Origin: Saccharofermentans sp.
GTDB taxonomy: Bacteria; Bacillota; Clostridia; Saccharofermentanales; Saccharofermentanaceae
Reading direction: 5' to 3'
Length of the DNA: 64,000 nt
Assembly: GCA_016292135.1 (NCBI GenBank)
Contig: JAEFAZ010000002.1
Coordinates: 434,001-498,000, forward strand
The position numbers were made by a program, and so were the translations under genes. Positions 16,067-25,663 of this stretch are shown here, one piece after another (the stretch's first letter is position 1; every line of letters begins with the position of its first letter). Below the pieces are notes generated by a model, which worked only from the letters and a program-made list of their open reading frames with translations, was not told the DNA's origin and searched no databases.

Positions 16067-19000
16067 ATGAATAACAGAAAAACGATCTTATCTGTAATAA
16101 TAACAGCATTAGTACTGGCTATCTTATCATCACTGTCGGTCTTTACACAGGATCTGTCGGCAAATGACATGTCCGGTGTGTCCCTGGATGCGGTCAACGG
16201 GAGATATGATGATGACTATAAGGAATCCGGTCCGATCATGAGCGGATGGTATTTCTGGGTCACTATTGAGGATATTTCGGATTCCACACACGATCACTGT
16301 AATAACGGTGAAGGATATATTGTTTTACAGACATATAACGGTGAGTGGTTTTCCAAGGTGCCTGCCAAAGCAATGGATCATGCAAACGTCAAATACACTT
16401 TCTCGTTTGGTGAAATTAATAATATTGTAAATTCCGGATATGATCCTACCAATAAATTTTTCTTCCCTGAGAATAACAGGGTAATGTACGGCAGTTTCCC
16501 CTATGCGCTCAAATTGGTAAAGACAAGAGATCCGAAGTCGGAAGACTATATGGTCAATAATAACGCTACTTGGACATCTCGTTGGAAGATTACATTATAC
16601 TGCACGGGAGATACGACCAAAGCCGCAAAGGAAGTCTGCACCTGGGTAGAAGACACTGCAGCCGGAACTTGGGGTGGCACCTGGTCCGCTAAAAAAGAGA
16701 TACCCGAGCAGAACCGCTCGAAAAAATGGAAGATCGCAAATCTTCAGGGTCCGGATGAGATAGTAAGGCCTGATCTGGGCGGGAAAACCGTAAATGAATA
16801 TTATACGATCGATATCTTCGATCAGTATGGAGGCGCCTGGTCAAAATATCTGGCCGGAGAAACGGATATAGAATGGACCACAAGATCAAATACGATCGGA
16901 TATTACGGTTGTTCGATCCAGACGACGGGCGGAGGTCCCATCGGAAAATTCTATTCGGGTCAGCTTACCGTTACGCAGTATCAACTTGAACTGGCCGAAA
17001 TGAGCGGCAATATTCAGGGTGACATTAATACATTTGTCAAGGTCAAGGGACCTGACGGGACTACTCTTGAAAAAACGGTTAAGCTCATATGGCCGAAACA
17101 TACTGTTACATTTAAGGATGGAGACGGGAAGATCTTTGACGGACCGAATACGGTAAATTCACTGTCTTTTGTCGTATATCCGACAAAAGAGCCCAAGAAG
17201 TCGCCCACAATGGAGAACCATTATGATTTCGTAAAACCCAATGCCATATTCCCGAGCTGGTGGAGCAATGAATCTGAAGATGAACGCATCAGAAAAGATT
17301 CGGTATTCTATCCGTATTTTGAAACCAAGGAACATTACTATCATTATGATGCAGAAAACAGGAATCATAAATGCAACGGATGCGGATATGTCGCATCCCT
17401 GTCAGACAAACTCAAAGGAAGCGGGACGGAAAATGATCCATGGCTTATCGGAAATCTTGATGACTGGAGATATCTTGCCAAGTATCTGAAACTGTGTGGA
17501 AACATTCCGGAAAATGCTTATTTTGCTTTGACCGGTGACATCAACGGTGTAGATTATGATTCTGCGATCGGTGCTCCTTCGGGCAATATATTTACGGGAA
17601 ATATCGACGGACGCGGACATACCGTAACCCTGAAAGTTAATACCGGTGACAATAGCAAGACATTTGCACCTTTTATTTACATCAAGGACACAACGATCAA
17701 AAACCTTAAAGTTGCAGGTTCGGCAAAGGCGGGATCCTGCGCAGGGATCGCGATGACAGCCGATGGAACGAATCTGATCGATAATTGTATTGTTTCAGCT
17801 GACCTTACAAGCCTCAAGGACGGCTGCGCAGGCTTTATCAAGAACGGATATAAGTCTGAGACTACGATAAAGAACAGCATCTTCGCCGGAAGTCTGAATT
17901 TCAGCAATGCTTCGTCTCAGAGCGCTGCATCTTTCTGGGGAGGATCAAGTTACACTCCCACTCCTTCGATCATTAACTGTCTCGATCTTAGTAATAACAG
18001 TTACTCTATCGGAACGGGACCCGTATCTTCAAATAGCGTGCCGGTTACTAATTCTTACTATGTGCATTCGAAAAACAATTCCGGCTGGAAGAACGGAGGC
18101 AAGCTTGCCTGTGATCTGAGGTGTGAAAACGGGATAGAAGTGACTCTTACCGGCGATACAGGTATCTGCTACGACGGCAGGATCTATGTGGCAGACGGCG
18201 AGATCTTTACTTTCTCCGTGACAAAGGACGGCAAGAGGATAGATGAACTGCTCTTTGCTCCGGATGACGGTCAGATGCAATATATCTCATCTGATGACGG
18301 CGGCATCTTCACTTTAACTGCCGGGAACGGCATCCTGAGTGATTATGATTCTTCCCTGTCCCTCGCGGGAAGCGGCACAGAGTTGGTACCATATCTCATC
18401 AAAACCACCGAAGATTGGAATGAGCTTTCCGATTATGTCTCAAATGGCGGCAAGACATCAGGATTATGGTTCCGTCTGGAAAACGATATTTCCGTTACGA
18501 CGATGGTCGGAAGCAAATATCCCTTCCTGGGATCTTTCGACGGAGCGGGTCACAAACTGACAGTAACATATGCCGGAGAACAGTACGTTTCTCCTTTCCG
18601 TGCAGTAGGCAATGAAGGAAACGAGTCAGTTATCAGGGATCTTTATGTCAGCGGAACGGTCAATGCATCAGCCGGGAATGCCGCCGGCATCGTCGGCAAG
18701 GTTTGCGGCAAGATCGAGATCATAAATTGTGTAAGCGGTGTTGAGATCATATCTGACGTAAACGGAGAAGGTGCACACGGCGGTCTGATCGGAGTATGCG
18801 AGTCAGGCAGTGATGTCGTTATCAAGGGCTGTGTGTTCGAAGGAAAGATCCTTACAACCGCTTCGACAACTTCCTGTGCCGGATTTGTAGGACAAAGCAG
18901 CGGAGATCTTACTATCTCTGACAGCATATATGCTCCGAAGTCTTTGAGTGAAGGAGAGACTTATGTATCTTCCGACGGCAGTTCGACTTTCTTCCGGGGC

Positions 19001-20611
19001 GATAAAGGTCTTGTTACCGACAGCTTCTATACTGTTGTTTTCGGTGAGCCCCAAGGCAAGGAAAAGCGAAGCATAAATGCAGCAGACAGTTATGTTACGG
19101 TTAAAGTTACGGCTCCTTCTGGCTCTGCCGTGAGAGAATACAATGTCAGCGGCATTAAAGTATATCCGTCAGGCATCGTTTGCGGCGAAGCTTATTATTT
19201 CGGCGCAGGAGCCAAAGTAACCTTAACTCTTGCCCACGCTAACCGTGACGATTATGTTTTCGAAGGATATAAGGCTGACTGCGCAACGATCTCCGGATCT
19301 GATCCTTCCTATGTCATCAATATGCCGGATACTGATGTTTCCATCAGTTCGGAGTGGACAAAGGTCAAGGCAGTTACTGATCCCGTGATAGAATTGGCAG
19401 GAAATCTGTTCACTTATCGCGGGAAAGAGATCAAACCCGTTGTGGTGGGTGTAATGGACGGTAAAAAACTTATCCCTCAGAGCGAATATGAGATCCGATA
19501 TTCTGATAATGTTAATGCGGGCACTGCAACCGTCAAGATCGTTGATAAAAAAGGCGGATATTATAAGGTAAGCGGCGAGGTCAAGTTTACCATAGAGCCC
19601 AAGTTGATAAGCTTGTCCTGGACAAACACGGTATTTACATACGACGGCAAGATTCATTGTCCCGTTGCAGCAGTGAATGGACTTATAGGAAATGACAAAT
19701 GTGACGTTACAGTCGAAGGCGGAAGCCGTAATGTTGGAGAACATAAGGCAAGAGCAACGGCTCTTTCCAACCCCAACTACGCTCTGCCCGACAACTGTGA
19801 GGTCAGTTATACCATAAAGGAGAAAAATACAGAACCTGACGTAAAGCTGACTTTTGATAAGAAAAATGCGTCAGTCGTATGCGGAGACAATATCCAGCTG
19901 AAAGCTGATCTTAAGGGTTCAAGCTCGAAGATCACCTGGAAGTCATCTGATCCCAAGATCGCATCTGTTGATAAGAACGGTAAGATCACAACTAAGATGG
20001 CAGGAACGGTAACCATTACTGCTTCTGCTGCCGGGAAGACGGCTAAGTGCACAGTTACGGTCCTTTATAAAGATGTAGTGGATCCTAATGATTTCTGGTT
20101 TGCCCCGACGAACTATCTGACGGCTGCAGGAGTCGTAAAGGGCTACGACGGGCAGACGACCTTTAAGCCGGCCAACGATTGTACCCGCGCCCAGATGGTC
20201 ACATTCCTCTACAGGCTCCAGGGAGAACCCAAGACCAAGTCTACCGAGTGCAAGTTCCCGGATGTCAAATCAAGTGATTATTATTTCAAGCCCGTAATCT
20301 GGGCAGTAGAGAAAGGGATAACAACCGGTTATTCGGACGGTAAGTTCAAGCCCAAGAATGTATGTACCCGTGCCCAGACCGTAACTTTCCTTTGGAGAAT
20401 GGCCAATAAACCTGATCCCAAGACTTCCAAGAATCCTTTCAGTGATGTTAAGAATAAGGATTACTTCTACAAGGCTGTACTTTGGGCTTCCGAAAAGAAA
20501 ATAGTAGCAGGCTATGATGACGGCACATTCAGGCCTGAAGGAAAGTGCCTGAGAAGGCAGATGGTCACCTTCCTTTACAAATACGATAAGTACGTAAACG
20601 GTAAAGGATAA
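16067..20611 (+). CDS. Large exported S-layer homology (SLH) protein with Ig-like and repeat domains
   Basis: The 1514-residue protein has an N-terminal signal peptide (about 1-33). Two related blocks begin with GSGTENDPWLI (about 450) and GSGTELVPYLI (about 767) and continue as GLUG/beta-helix-like sequence. MBG-like beta domains follow (about 1104-1245), then a BIG2 bacterial Ig-like domain (about 1255-1333, with KITWKSSDPKIASVD), and three SLH repeats (about 1335-1510). The SLH core motifs are CTRAQ, CTRAQ and CLRRQ where classical proteins have TRAE. The SLH end should bind secondary cell-wall polymer and display the rest on the surface. Substrate or adhesion target is unknown. It has its own promoter, with a hairpin at 20643-20680 downstream. 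Confidence 0.88.
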   Translation: MNNRKTILSVIITALVLAILSSLSVFTQDLSANDMSGVSLDAVNGRYDDDYKESGPIMSGWYFWVTIEDISDSTHDHCNNGEGYIVLQTYNGEWFSKVPAKAMDHANVKYTFSFGEINNIVNSGYDPTNKFFFPENNRVMYGSFPYALKLVKTRDPKSEDYMVNNNATWTSRWKITLYCTGDTTKAAKEVCTWVEDTAAGTWGGTWSAKKEIPEQNRSKKWKIANLQGPDEIVRPDLGGKTVNEYYTIDIFDQYGGAWSKYLAGETDIEWTTRSNTIGYYGCSIQTTGGGPIGKFYSGQLTVTQYQLELAEMSGNIQGDINTFVKVKGPDGTTLEKTVKLIWPKHTVTFKDGDGKIFDGPNTVNSLSFVVYPTKEPKKSPTMENHYDFVKPNAIFPSWWSNESEDERIRKDSVFYPYFETKEHYYHYDAENRNHKCNGCGYVASLSDKLKGSGTENDPWLIGNLDDWRYLAKYLKLCGNIPENAYFALTGDINGVDYDSAIGAPSGNIFTGNIDGRGHTVTLKVNTGDNSKTFAPFIYIKDTTIKNLKVAGSAKAGSCAGIAMTADGTNLIDNCIVSADLTSLKDGCAGFIKNGYKSETTIKNSIFAGSLNFSNASSQSAASFWGGSSYTPTPSIINCLDLSNNSYSIGTGPVSSNSVPVTNSYYVHSKNNSGWKNGGKLACDLRCENGIEVTLTGDTGICYDGRIYVADGEIFTFSVTKDGKRIDELLFAPDDGQMQYISSDDGGIFTLTAGNGILSDYDSSLSLAGSGTELVPYLIKTTEDWNELSDYVSNGGKTSGLWFRLENDISVTTMVGSKYPFLGSFDGAGHKLTVTYAGEQYVSPFRAVGNEGNESVIRDLYVSGTVNASAGNAAGIVGKVCGKIEIINCVSGVEIISDVNGEGAHGGLIGVCESGSDVVIKGCVFEGKILTTASTTSCAGFVGQSSGDLTISDSIYAPKSLSEGETYVSSDGSSTFFRGDKGLVTDSFYTVVFGEPQGKEKRSINAADSYVTVKVTAPSGSAVREYNVSGIKVYPSGIVCGEAYYFGAGAKVTLTLAHANRDDYVFEGYKADCATISGSDPSYVINMPDTDVSISSEWTKVKAVTDPVIELAGNLFTYRGKEIKPVVVGVMDGKKLIPQSEYEIRYSDNVNAGTATVKIVDKKGGYYKVSGEVKFTIEPKLISLSWTNTVFTYDGKIHCPVAAVNGLIGNDKCDVTVEGGSRNVGEHKARATALSNPNYALPDNCEVSYTIKEKNTEPDVKLTFDKKNASVVCGDNIQLKADLKGSSSKITWKSSDPKIASVDKNGKITTKMAGTVTITASAAGKTAKCTVTVLYKDVVDPNDFWFAPTNYLTAAGVVKGYDGQTTFKPANDCTRAQMVTFLYRLQGEPKTKSTECKFPDVKSSDYYFKPVIWAVEKGITTGYSDGKFKPKNVCTRAQTVTFLWRMANKPDPKTSKNPFSDVKNKDYFYKAVLWASEKKIVAGYDDGTFRPEGKCLRRQMVTFLYKYDKYVNGKG

Positions 20612-20642
20612 GATCGTTCAGGGTGCATTCCTGTTATAACGG

Positions 20643-20680
20643 GGCCTGTCTTGAAGAGGAGCATCTCTCCAAGACAGGCC
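20643..20680 (+). terminator. Hairpin downstream of SLH gene
   Basis: GGCCTGTCTTG (20643-20653) pairs perfectly with CAAGACAGGCC (20670-20680), and AGAG/CTCT extends the stem. The U-tract is poor (TTATCGG), so it may be an attenuator or an mRNA-stabilising hairpin rather than a strong terminator. Confidence 0.5.
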
Positions 20681-20690
20681 TTATCGGTTA

Positions 20691-20717
20691 TTGAATTAAA
20701 AGCCGTTATGGTATAAT
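20691..20717 (+). promoter_or_regulatory. Likely promoter of the methionine gamma-lyase-family gene
   Basis: TATAAT (20712-20717) has TTGAAT (20691-20696) 15 bases upstream. Spacing is short, so the -35 assignment is weak, but the position 40 bases before the TTG start fits. Confidence 0.42.
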
Positions 20718-20756
20718 TATCTGAGTGATTTTTCTTAATAAGAAGGTACGAAGTCT

Positions 20757-22034
20757 TTGTCTGACCGGTTTGAAATGTTTAAAGAAGCATATGCGCGTTA
20801 CGGCGTAGGTGACGGCGCACTGTCGCTCGGCGCCCGTGTCGAGGAAGATCTCGGGGATGAATATGCCTGCATAGATTCGATCGTTACCTTCAACCAGCTC
20901 AAGGTTCTGGATGCTTTCCGTAAAGAGAAATTTTCAGATATCCATCTGGGTCTTACGACCGGATACGGATATGACGATATAGGCAGAGAGAAGATCGAAG
21001 CAGTATTTGCCCGGGTATTCGGATGTGAATCAGCATATGTGAGATATCAGATCTCTTCAGGCACTCAGGCTGTGACCGCCATGCTGTGGGGCGCTTTAAG
21101 ACCCGGAGATACTCTCCTTTCCGTAACGGGTAAGCCTTACGATACTTTGGCTTCGACCATCGGAATCTCATCTGATGAGAAAGATAATGACATGTCTCTT
21201 GTCAGGTTCGGCATCAAATATGAGCAGATCGAGCTTCTTCCTTCCGGCAAGTTCAATCTTGCAGCGATCGAAGAACGCGTAAAGGATCTTAAGGGAATCG
21301 TATTCATACAGAAATCCCGCGGTTATACCGACAGGGCTGCGCTCCTTTGCGAAGATATCGCCGAACTTGCATCAAGAGTGAAGAAGATCAATCCTGATGT
21401 TGTTATCGCCGTTGATAACTGCTACGGCGAATTCTGTGAGAAGATGGAGCCCACTGAAGCAGGCGCTGATGTTGTTGCAGGCTCGCTCATCAAGAATCCC
21501 GGCGGCGGAATCTGCAAGACAGGCGGATATATAGCCGGACGCTCCGATCTTACCGAGAATGCCGCAAGGCACCTTACGGCACCGGGTTTAGGTTCCGAGG
21601 TCGGCCCCACATTGGGATTCAACCGGGATATCGCCATGGGCCTGTTCCTGGCACCCCGCGTTGTGGGTGAATGCCTTAAGGGTGCTGTTTTTGCCGCTAG
21701 GTTTTTCGAAGAGGCAGGATATAAGACATCTCCTTCTTCATCCGAGAAAAGGGGAGATATCGTTCAGACTCTTATTTTCGAAGATGAAGAGAAGATGAAG
21801 GATTTCGTCTCCAAGATCCAGATGGTATCTCCCGTGGATTCTTTCGTTACTCCCGAACCCTGGGACATGCCGGGTTATGAGGATCAGGTTGTCATGGCGG
21901 CAGGAACTTTTGTACAGGGTGCGACAACGGAACTGTCATGTGACGGCCCGATTAAGCCGCCTTTCATCGCTTATCTGCAGGGCGGTCTCGTAAGCCAGCA
22001 GATAAAACTCGCCTCTATGGCTGCATTATCGTGA
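20757..22034 (+). CDS. PLP-dependent methionine gamma-lyase family protein (aluminium-resistance/YnbB type)
   Basis: The 425-residue fold-type I PLP enzyme starts at TTG 20757 after AGAAGG; ATG 20775 is a less likely start. The family signature is seen in the N-terminal TTGYGYDD, SSGTQAV phosphate loop, VDNCYGEF, and SLIKNPGGG where Lys246 should bind PLP. Proteins of this group are annotated as aluminium-resistance or methionine gamma-lyase-like enzymes, but their physiological reaction is not firmly established. The HlyD-like gene follows 10 bases after its stop, so it likely begins an operon extending to yggS. Confidence 0.87.
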   Translation: MSDRFEMFKEAYARYGVGDGALSLGARVEEDLGDEYACIDSIVTFNQLKVLDAFRKEKFSDIHLGLTTGYGYDDIGREKIEAVFARVFGCESAYVRYQISSGTQAVTAMLWGALRPGDTLLSVTGKPYDTLASTIGISSDEKDNDMSLVRFGIKYEQIELLPSGKFNLAAIEERVKDLKGIVFIQKSRGYTDRAALLCEDIAELASRVKKINPDVVIAVDNCYGEFCEKMEPTEAGADVVAGSLIKNPGGGICKTGGYIAGRSDLTENAARHLTAPGLGSEVGPTLGFNRDIAMGLFLAPRVVGECLKGAVFAARFFEEAGYKTSPSSSEKRGDIVQTLIFEDEEKMKDFVSKIQMVSPVDSFVTPEPWDMPGYEDQVVMAAGTFVQGATTELSCDGPIKPPFIAYLQGGLVSQQIKLASMAALS

Positions 22035-22044
22035 GGTGTGAATA

Positions 22045-24138
22045 ATGGGAAAAGAGAATAACAACAAAAACAGAAATAACAATAACTACAAGAAGATGAG
22101 CTATAAGCCCAAGCAGGGAAACAACAGCGGCAATCAGCAGGCTCCCTGGTATTCATCGCCCGATAAGAAGCAGGAATCCAAGCCTTTAAACAACAAGAAA
22201 ACTTCAGGAAATAAGGTTAAGCCTCAGGGACAGAAGAATAACAATAATCCCGCATCCGGCTACGATAAGCAGGATAATAACCGCCCTGTTCAGAACAGGA
22301 GACCTCAGGATAACAGGAATCAGAACAGGTCCGTTGATAATAACGCAAACAGAGCTAAAGAGGAACTTGCAAGGAAGAAAGCTGCCGAGGAGAAAGCGAA
22401 GAGAGCCAAGGCGGCTGAAGAAGCTAAAGCAAAGCAGATAGAAAAAGAAAATGCCAAGATGGCCAAGCAGGCTGCCCGCGCCAAGAGAAGGAGCGTTGCC
22501 GGAAAGAGCGCCGAGGGCCGCGCCGTAAGGAACGGCTTCCTCGCGGCGATCATGGTGGTGCTGGCGGTGTTTGTCCTGGTATTCATAGTTCACCATCTAT
22601 ATAACTATATCGCCGAAAAGCCGAACTTCTCGTTCGTCATGGCGGGCTCGGTCGAGCATACGATCGGTGCAAAGGCTCTTATCGTAAGAGATGAGAATGT
22701 CATCAATGCCAGTGTGTCCGGTGACCTTGTTACACAGATAACGGAAGGATCCAGAGTTGCCAAGCAGCAGAGACTTGCCATGGTAGTCCCTTCCAATCTT
22801 GAATCTGTTGTATCGGATCTTCGTAATGTCCAGCAGCAGATCTCCGATGTTCAGAGGGAACTCGTTCAAAGGGGTGAAGTATCCGAAGCTGAAAGTATTT
22901 ACGATTCATATGACGACAAGCTTGTATCCGTAATAGACAACATCCGTTCCGGCGCGATGAACGGCAACCTTTCGGATCTTGCGGCTTACTATGCTTCCCT
23001 CAGCGTTGTGCTCGATGAGAGGGAGGATGAGCTGGCCAAGATCAATTTCGATGATGAGAGGCTCAATGTCCTGAGAAGGGATGAGGCCGTATATGAGAAC
23101 CAGCTCGACAGGGAGGCTTCCAAGATACTTGCCACCAGACCCGGTGTCGTGTCTTTCAGACTCGACGGCAATGAGGAGACTTTGAAGTACGATACTTTCC
23201 TGGGTCTCGAGATCAATGAGGTCAAGAAGATGATCAGTTCCGCCCAGGGACCTATCTCATCTTCCCTTTATGTAGAGGCTGACAGGCCTGTTGCCAGGAT
23301 CGCCCAGAACGACGAACAGTATCTTGCCGTTTATCTTAGCTCCGACAATGCGGCCGCAAGTGATTTTGCGATAGGGACGGAGCATGATATCAACATAAGA
23401 TCCGAAGGCGTCGCGATCGAAGACTGCGAAGTCGTAAGAGCAGAAGAAGACAAGAACGGAACACTGATAGTCTTCAGGACTACCAGATATGTCGAGAATC
23501 TCCTTGACCTGAGGTCCGTGGATATAGAGATCGTCATCACGGAATATTCCGGAATGCGCGTTTCCATGACAAGTCTCGTTGAACCTTATATCATCGATTC
23601 CGATAAGCAGATATTCTCCTGTTATTTCGACAACAAGTCCGGTCTTAATCCCGACATGTTTACCGAAGAGAACATATTCAATCTCTCGGCGCTCCCGATG
23701 CGCAATACTGACGATGACGGCAAGGAAGTTACGCCTTCCTCGATCTCCGTTGCCGGATGTGAAGTGTTCCATGCCGAGACGATGCCTGACGGCGGTACCA
23801 TCGTATTCTTCGGAACCTATGATGAGAACCTGCCCGAATTCCTCAGGGTCAATTCAAAATACACAGATGCCGTTTCCGGCGGATACAAACTCACGCTTAT
23901 TGATACAACGACAGGTCTCGGCACGGATGTCTCAAATGTCATACCGCTCAAGTGCAGCGGTATTGCCGATCTCTATTACAACAATCAGGGCTTCGTTGAT
24001 ACATTAAGAGTAATCGTCATCGATTCCGACAGAGAGTTCGCGATAATCACGGCTTACGGCAATCAGAAGAAACCTGACTATAATACCGTATATGTAACGA
24101 ACCCCGATTCATGCAAGCCTAACGACAAGGTGGGTTGA
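22045..24138 (+). CDS. HlyD-like membrane-anchored protein with Asn/Lys-rich cytoplasmic tail
   Basis: The 697-residue protein begins with a low-complexity tail rich in Asn, Gln and Lys (1-100), then an Ala/Lys/Glu helix (110-155), one membrane segment (about 163-190), and an extracytoplasmic part. The latter starts with a biotinyl-lipoyl-like hairpin (VSGDLVTQITEGSRV), a coiled coil (about 250-350) and a second beta-rich part, as in HlyD/MFP adaptors. In Clostridia such a gene is often seen before yggS and sepF, as here, suggesting a link with cell division or envelope assembly. Its stop overlaps the start region of the yggS gene. Function is unproven. Confidence 0.72.
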   Translation: MGKENNNKNRNNNNYKKMSYKPKQGNNSGNQQAPWYSSPDKKQESKPLNNKKTSGNKVKPQGQKNNNNPASGYDKQDNNRPVQNRRPQDNRNQNRSVDNNANRAKEELARKKAAEEKAKRAKAAEEAKAKQIEKENAKMAKQAARAKRRSVAGKSAEGRAVRNGFLAAIMVVLAVFVLVFIVHHLYNYIAEKPNFSFVMAGSVEHTIGAKALIVRDENVINASVSGDLVTQITEGSRVAKQQRLAMVVPSNLESVVSDLRNVQQQISDVQRELVQRGEVSEAESIYDSYDDKLVSVIDNIRSGAMNGNLSDLAAYYASLSVVLDEREDELAKINFDDERLNVLRRDEAVYENQLDREASKILATRPGVVSFRLDGNEETLKYDTFLGLEINEVKKMISSAQGPISSSLYVEADRPVARIAQNDEQYLAVYLSSDNAAASDFAIGTEHDINIRSEGVAIEDCEVVRAEEDKNGTLIVFRTTRYVENLLDLRSVDIEIVITEYSGMRVSMTSLVEPYIIDSDKQIFSCYFDNKSGLNPDMFTEENIFNLSALPMRNTDDDGKEVTPSSISVAGCEVFHAETMPDGGTIVFFGTYDENLPEFLRVNSKYTDAVSGGYKLTLIDTTTGLGTDVSNVIPLKCSGIADLYYNNQGFVDTLRVIVIDSDREFAIITAYGNQKKPDYNTVYVTNPDSCKPNDKVG

Positions 24139-24140
24139 TG

Positions 24141-24869
24141 ATGGCGTCAGATATCGACAATGTTTTGACAGAAGAATTCAGATCAAGGTATCTTGCCTTA
24201 AAGGAATCCCTTGCCGAAGTCTGCGCAGGATGCGGAAGAGATCCGGAAGAGGTCACGGTCATAGGAGTGTCCAAAGTCTTTCCCGTGGAATATGCCAAGG
24301 CAGCGTTTAAAGCAGGGATAAAAGACCTTGGTGAGAACCGGGTTCAGGAGCTTGTTCCCAAGACAGAAGCTTTCCTTGAAGACGGCCTTGATGCAAACTG
24401 GCATCTTATAGGTACATTACAAAAAAACAAAGTCAAATATATTATAGGGAAAACACATCTTATACATTCCGTAGACAGTATTGAACTGGCTGAAGAGATA
24501 GCGAAACGTTCGATATGTAACAATGTTATCTCCGATATATTGCTTCAGGTCAATGTATCCGGCGAAGAGTCCAAACACGGCTTTTCCGTTGATGCTGTCA
24601 GGGATGCCGTCCCGCATCTTGCAGCAGTCGAAGGAATAAAAGTAAGAGGTCTTATGACAATGGCTCCCATCCAGAGTGTCGACGGTGACGCGAAAAGTGT
24701 TTTCGAGAACACGAAAAGATTATATGACGAGATCAATCCCGGTGATTGGGATGTTCTTTCCATGGGCATGTCCGGAGACTGGCGTTATGCCGTCATGTGC
24801 GGAGCAACCCATATAAGGATCGGAACGGCCCTTTTCGGTGACCGTGCCGCATATGCCGCAAAGGCTTGA
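24141..24869 (+). CDS. yggS: YggS/PLPBP family pyridoxal phosphate homeostasis protein
   Basis: The 242-residue single-domain PLP-binding barrel protein has Lys45 in GVSKVFP as the PLP lysine, then LGENRVQE, WHLIGTLQKNK, the MGMSGDW phosphate-binding block and HIRIGTALFG. It has no known catalytic activity; family members buffer PLP and affect amino acid pools. The start is one of two adjacent ATGs (24138 or 24141); AAGGTGG at 24128-24134 is better spaced for 24141. It sits directly before sepF, the arrangement typical of Firmicutes division loci. Confidence 0.94.
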   Translation: MASDIDNVLTEEFRSRYLALKESLAEVCAGCGRDPEEVTVIGVSKVFPVEYAKAAFKAGIKDLGENRVQELVPKTEAFLEDGLDANWHLIGTLQKNKVKYIIGKTHLIHSVDSIELAEEIAKRSICNNVISDILLQVNVSGEESKHGFSVDAVRDAVPHLAAVEGIKVRGLMTMAPIQSVDGDAKSVFENTKRLYDEINPGDWDVLSMGMSGDWRYAVMCGATHIRIGTALFGDRAAYAAKA

Positions 24870-24881
24870 AAAAACTGATTT

Positions 24882-25000
24882 TGTAACATTGATACACATG
24901 AATTGTTACAGGAATGTTTCCTCTGTGTAAGTTGGATAACAAAAACCCTGATTTTATTGCGCCTGCAAATATTGAATGTTATCTTAATTTTGTTGTTACA
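24882..25000. promoter_or_regulatory. Three TGTWACA motifs upstream of sepF
   Basis: TGTAACA (24882-24888) and TGTTACA (24904-24910) form an inverted pair with 15 bases between, and a third TGTTACA lies at 24994-25000, 38 bases before the sepF start. They could be operator half-sites; no regulator is identified and chance is possible in this AT-rich gap. Confidence 0.35.
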
Positions 25001-25037
25001 AGTCCTTTAGGGACATCAATCAAGGAGGAGACATATT

Positions 25038-25547
25038 ATGGGCATTTTCAGAGATCTTATCGATAAGTTTGTTGAACCTGTTGAAGATACAGATATTGAA
25101 GACGGTATCTATGAGACCAGGATCAGCGATATTGATGAAGGAAGCTTTGACGAATATGAATATGATGATGTTCCTGAAGAGCAGTTCTATCGTTCATATG
25201 AGGAAGAGCCTTACAGAGCAAACACATTTGTACAGGAGAGTCAGCCTATGACCACACCGGTAGCAAAGCAGCAGCAGGCAGTAGTTGTCATGCTCACACC
25301 TTATGACATCAGAACAAGCCAGATCGTTTGCGATCATATCAAGGAAGGTCACATCGTAATCTGCAACCTTATGAGCTCAGCAAACAACCAGCGTGTAGTT
25401 GACTACATCAGCGGTGGTGTTTATGCACTCGAAGGCAAGATCGAACCTACACCTGTTAAGACAACATTCGTATGCACACCTAAGTCTGTTGAACTTGTTG
25501 TAGAGTCCAACGAGGCTGCATCCGGCACAAAGGTTTCCGCACTCTGA
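25038..25547 (+). CDS. sepF: Cell division protein SepF
   Basis: The 169-residue protein has an N-terminal amphipathic helix (MGIFRDLIDKFV) for membrane binding, an acidic linker (18-75), and the SepF core from about 80 with VMLTPYDIRTSQIVCDHI, VICNLM and FVDY-like DYISGGVYAL blocks. SepF polymerises and anchors FtsZ to the membrane in Gram-positives. AAGGAGGAG precedes the ATG. A strong terminator follows at 25571, so this gene ends its transcription unit. Confidence 0.95.
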   Translation: MGIFRDLIDKFVEPVEDTDIEDGIYETRISDIDEGSFDEYEYDDVPEEQFYRSYEEEPYRANTFVQESQPMTTPVAKQQQAVVVMLTPYDIRTSQIVCDHIKEGHIVICNLMSSANNQRVVDYISGGVYALEGKIEPTPVKTTFVCTPKSVELVVESNEAASGTKVSAL

Positions 25548-25570
25548 TAATTCATTAGATAAACCTTACA

Positions 25571-25599
25571 AGTCCCGAGTTTTTCTCGGGACTTTTTTT
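25571..25599 (+). terminator. Rho-independent terminator of sepF
   Basis: AGTCCCGAG (25571-25579) pairs with CTCGGGACT (25585-25593) across a TTTTT loop and is followed by a run of T (25593-25599). Confidence 0.92.
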
Positions 25600-25600
25600 A

Positions 25601-25629
25601 TTGACATAATTGAACTCTATTGTTATGAT
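25601..25629 (+). promoter_or_regulatory. Promoter of the LRR/BIG2/SLH protein gene
   Basis: TTGACA (25601-25606) and TATGAT (25624-25629) are 17 bases apart, directly after the sepF terminator. The leader has GGTTTT...AAAACC (25634-25648) and AAAGGAG before the ATG at 25664. Confidence 0.8.
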
Positions 25630-25663
25630 TACTGGTTTTTTTAAAACCGGAAAGGAGTTCAAT

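Noticed and set aside
24882..24910. GlnR/TnrA box upstream of sepF
   Set aside because: The consensus TGTNA-N7-TNACA is not met; the half-sites are 15 bases apart.
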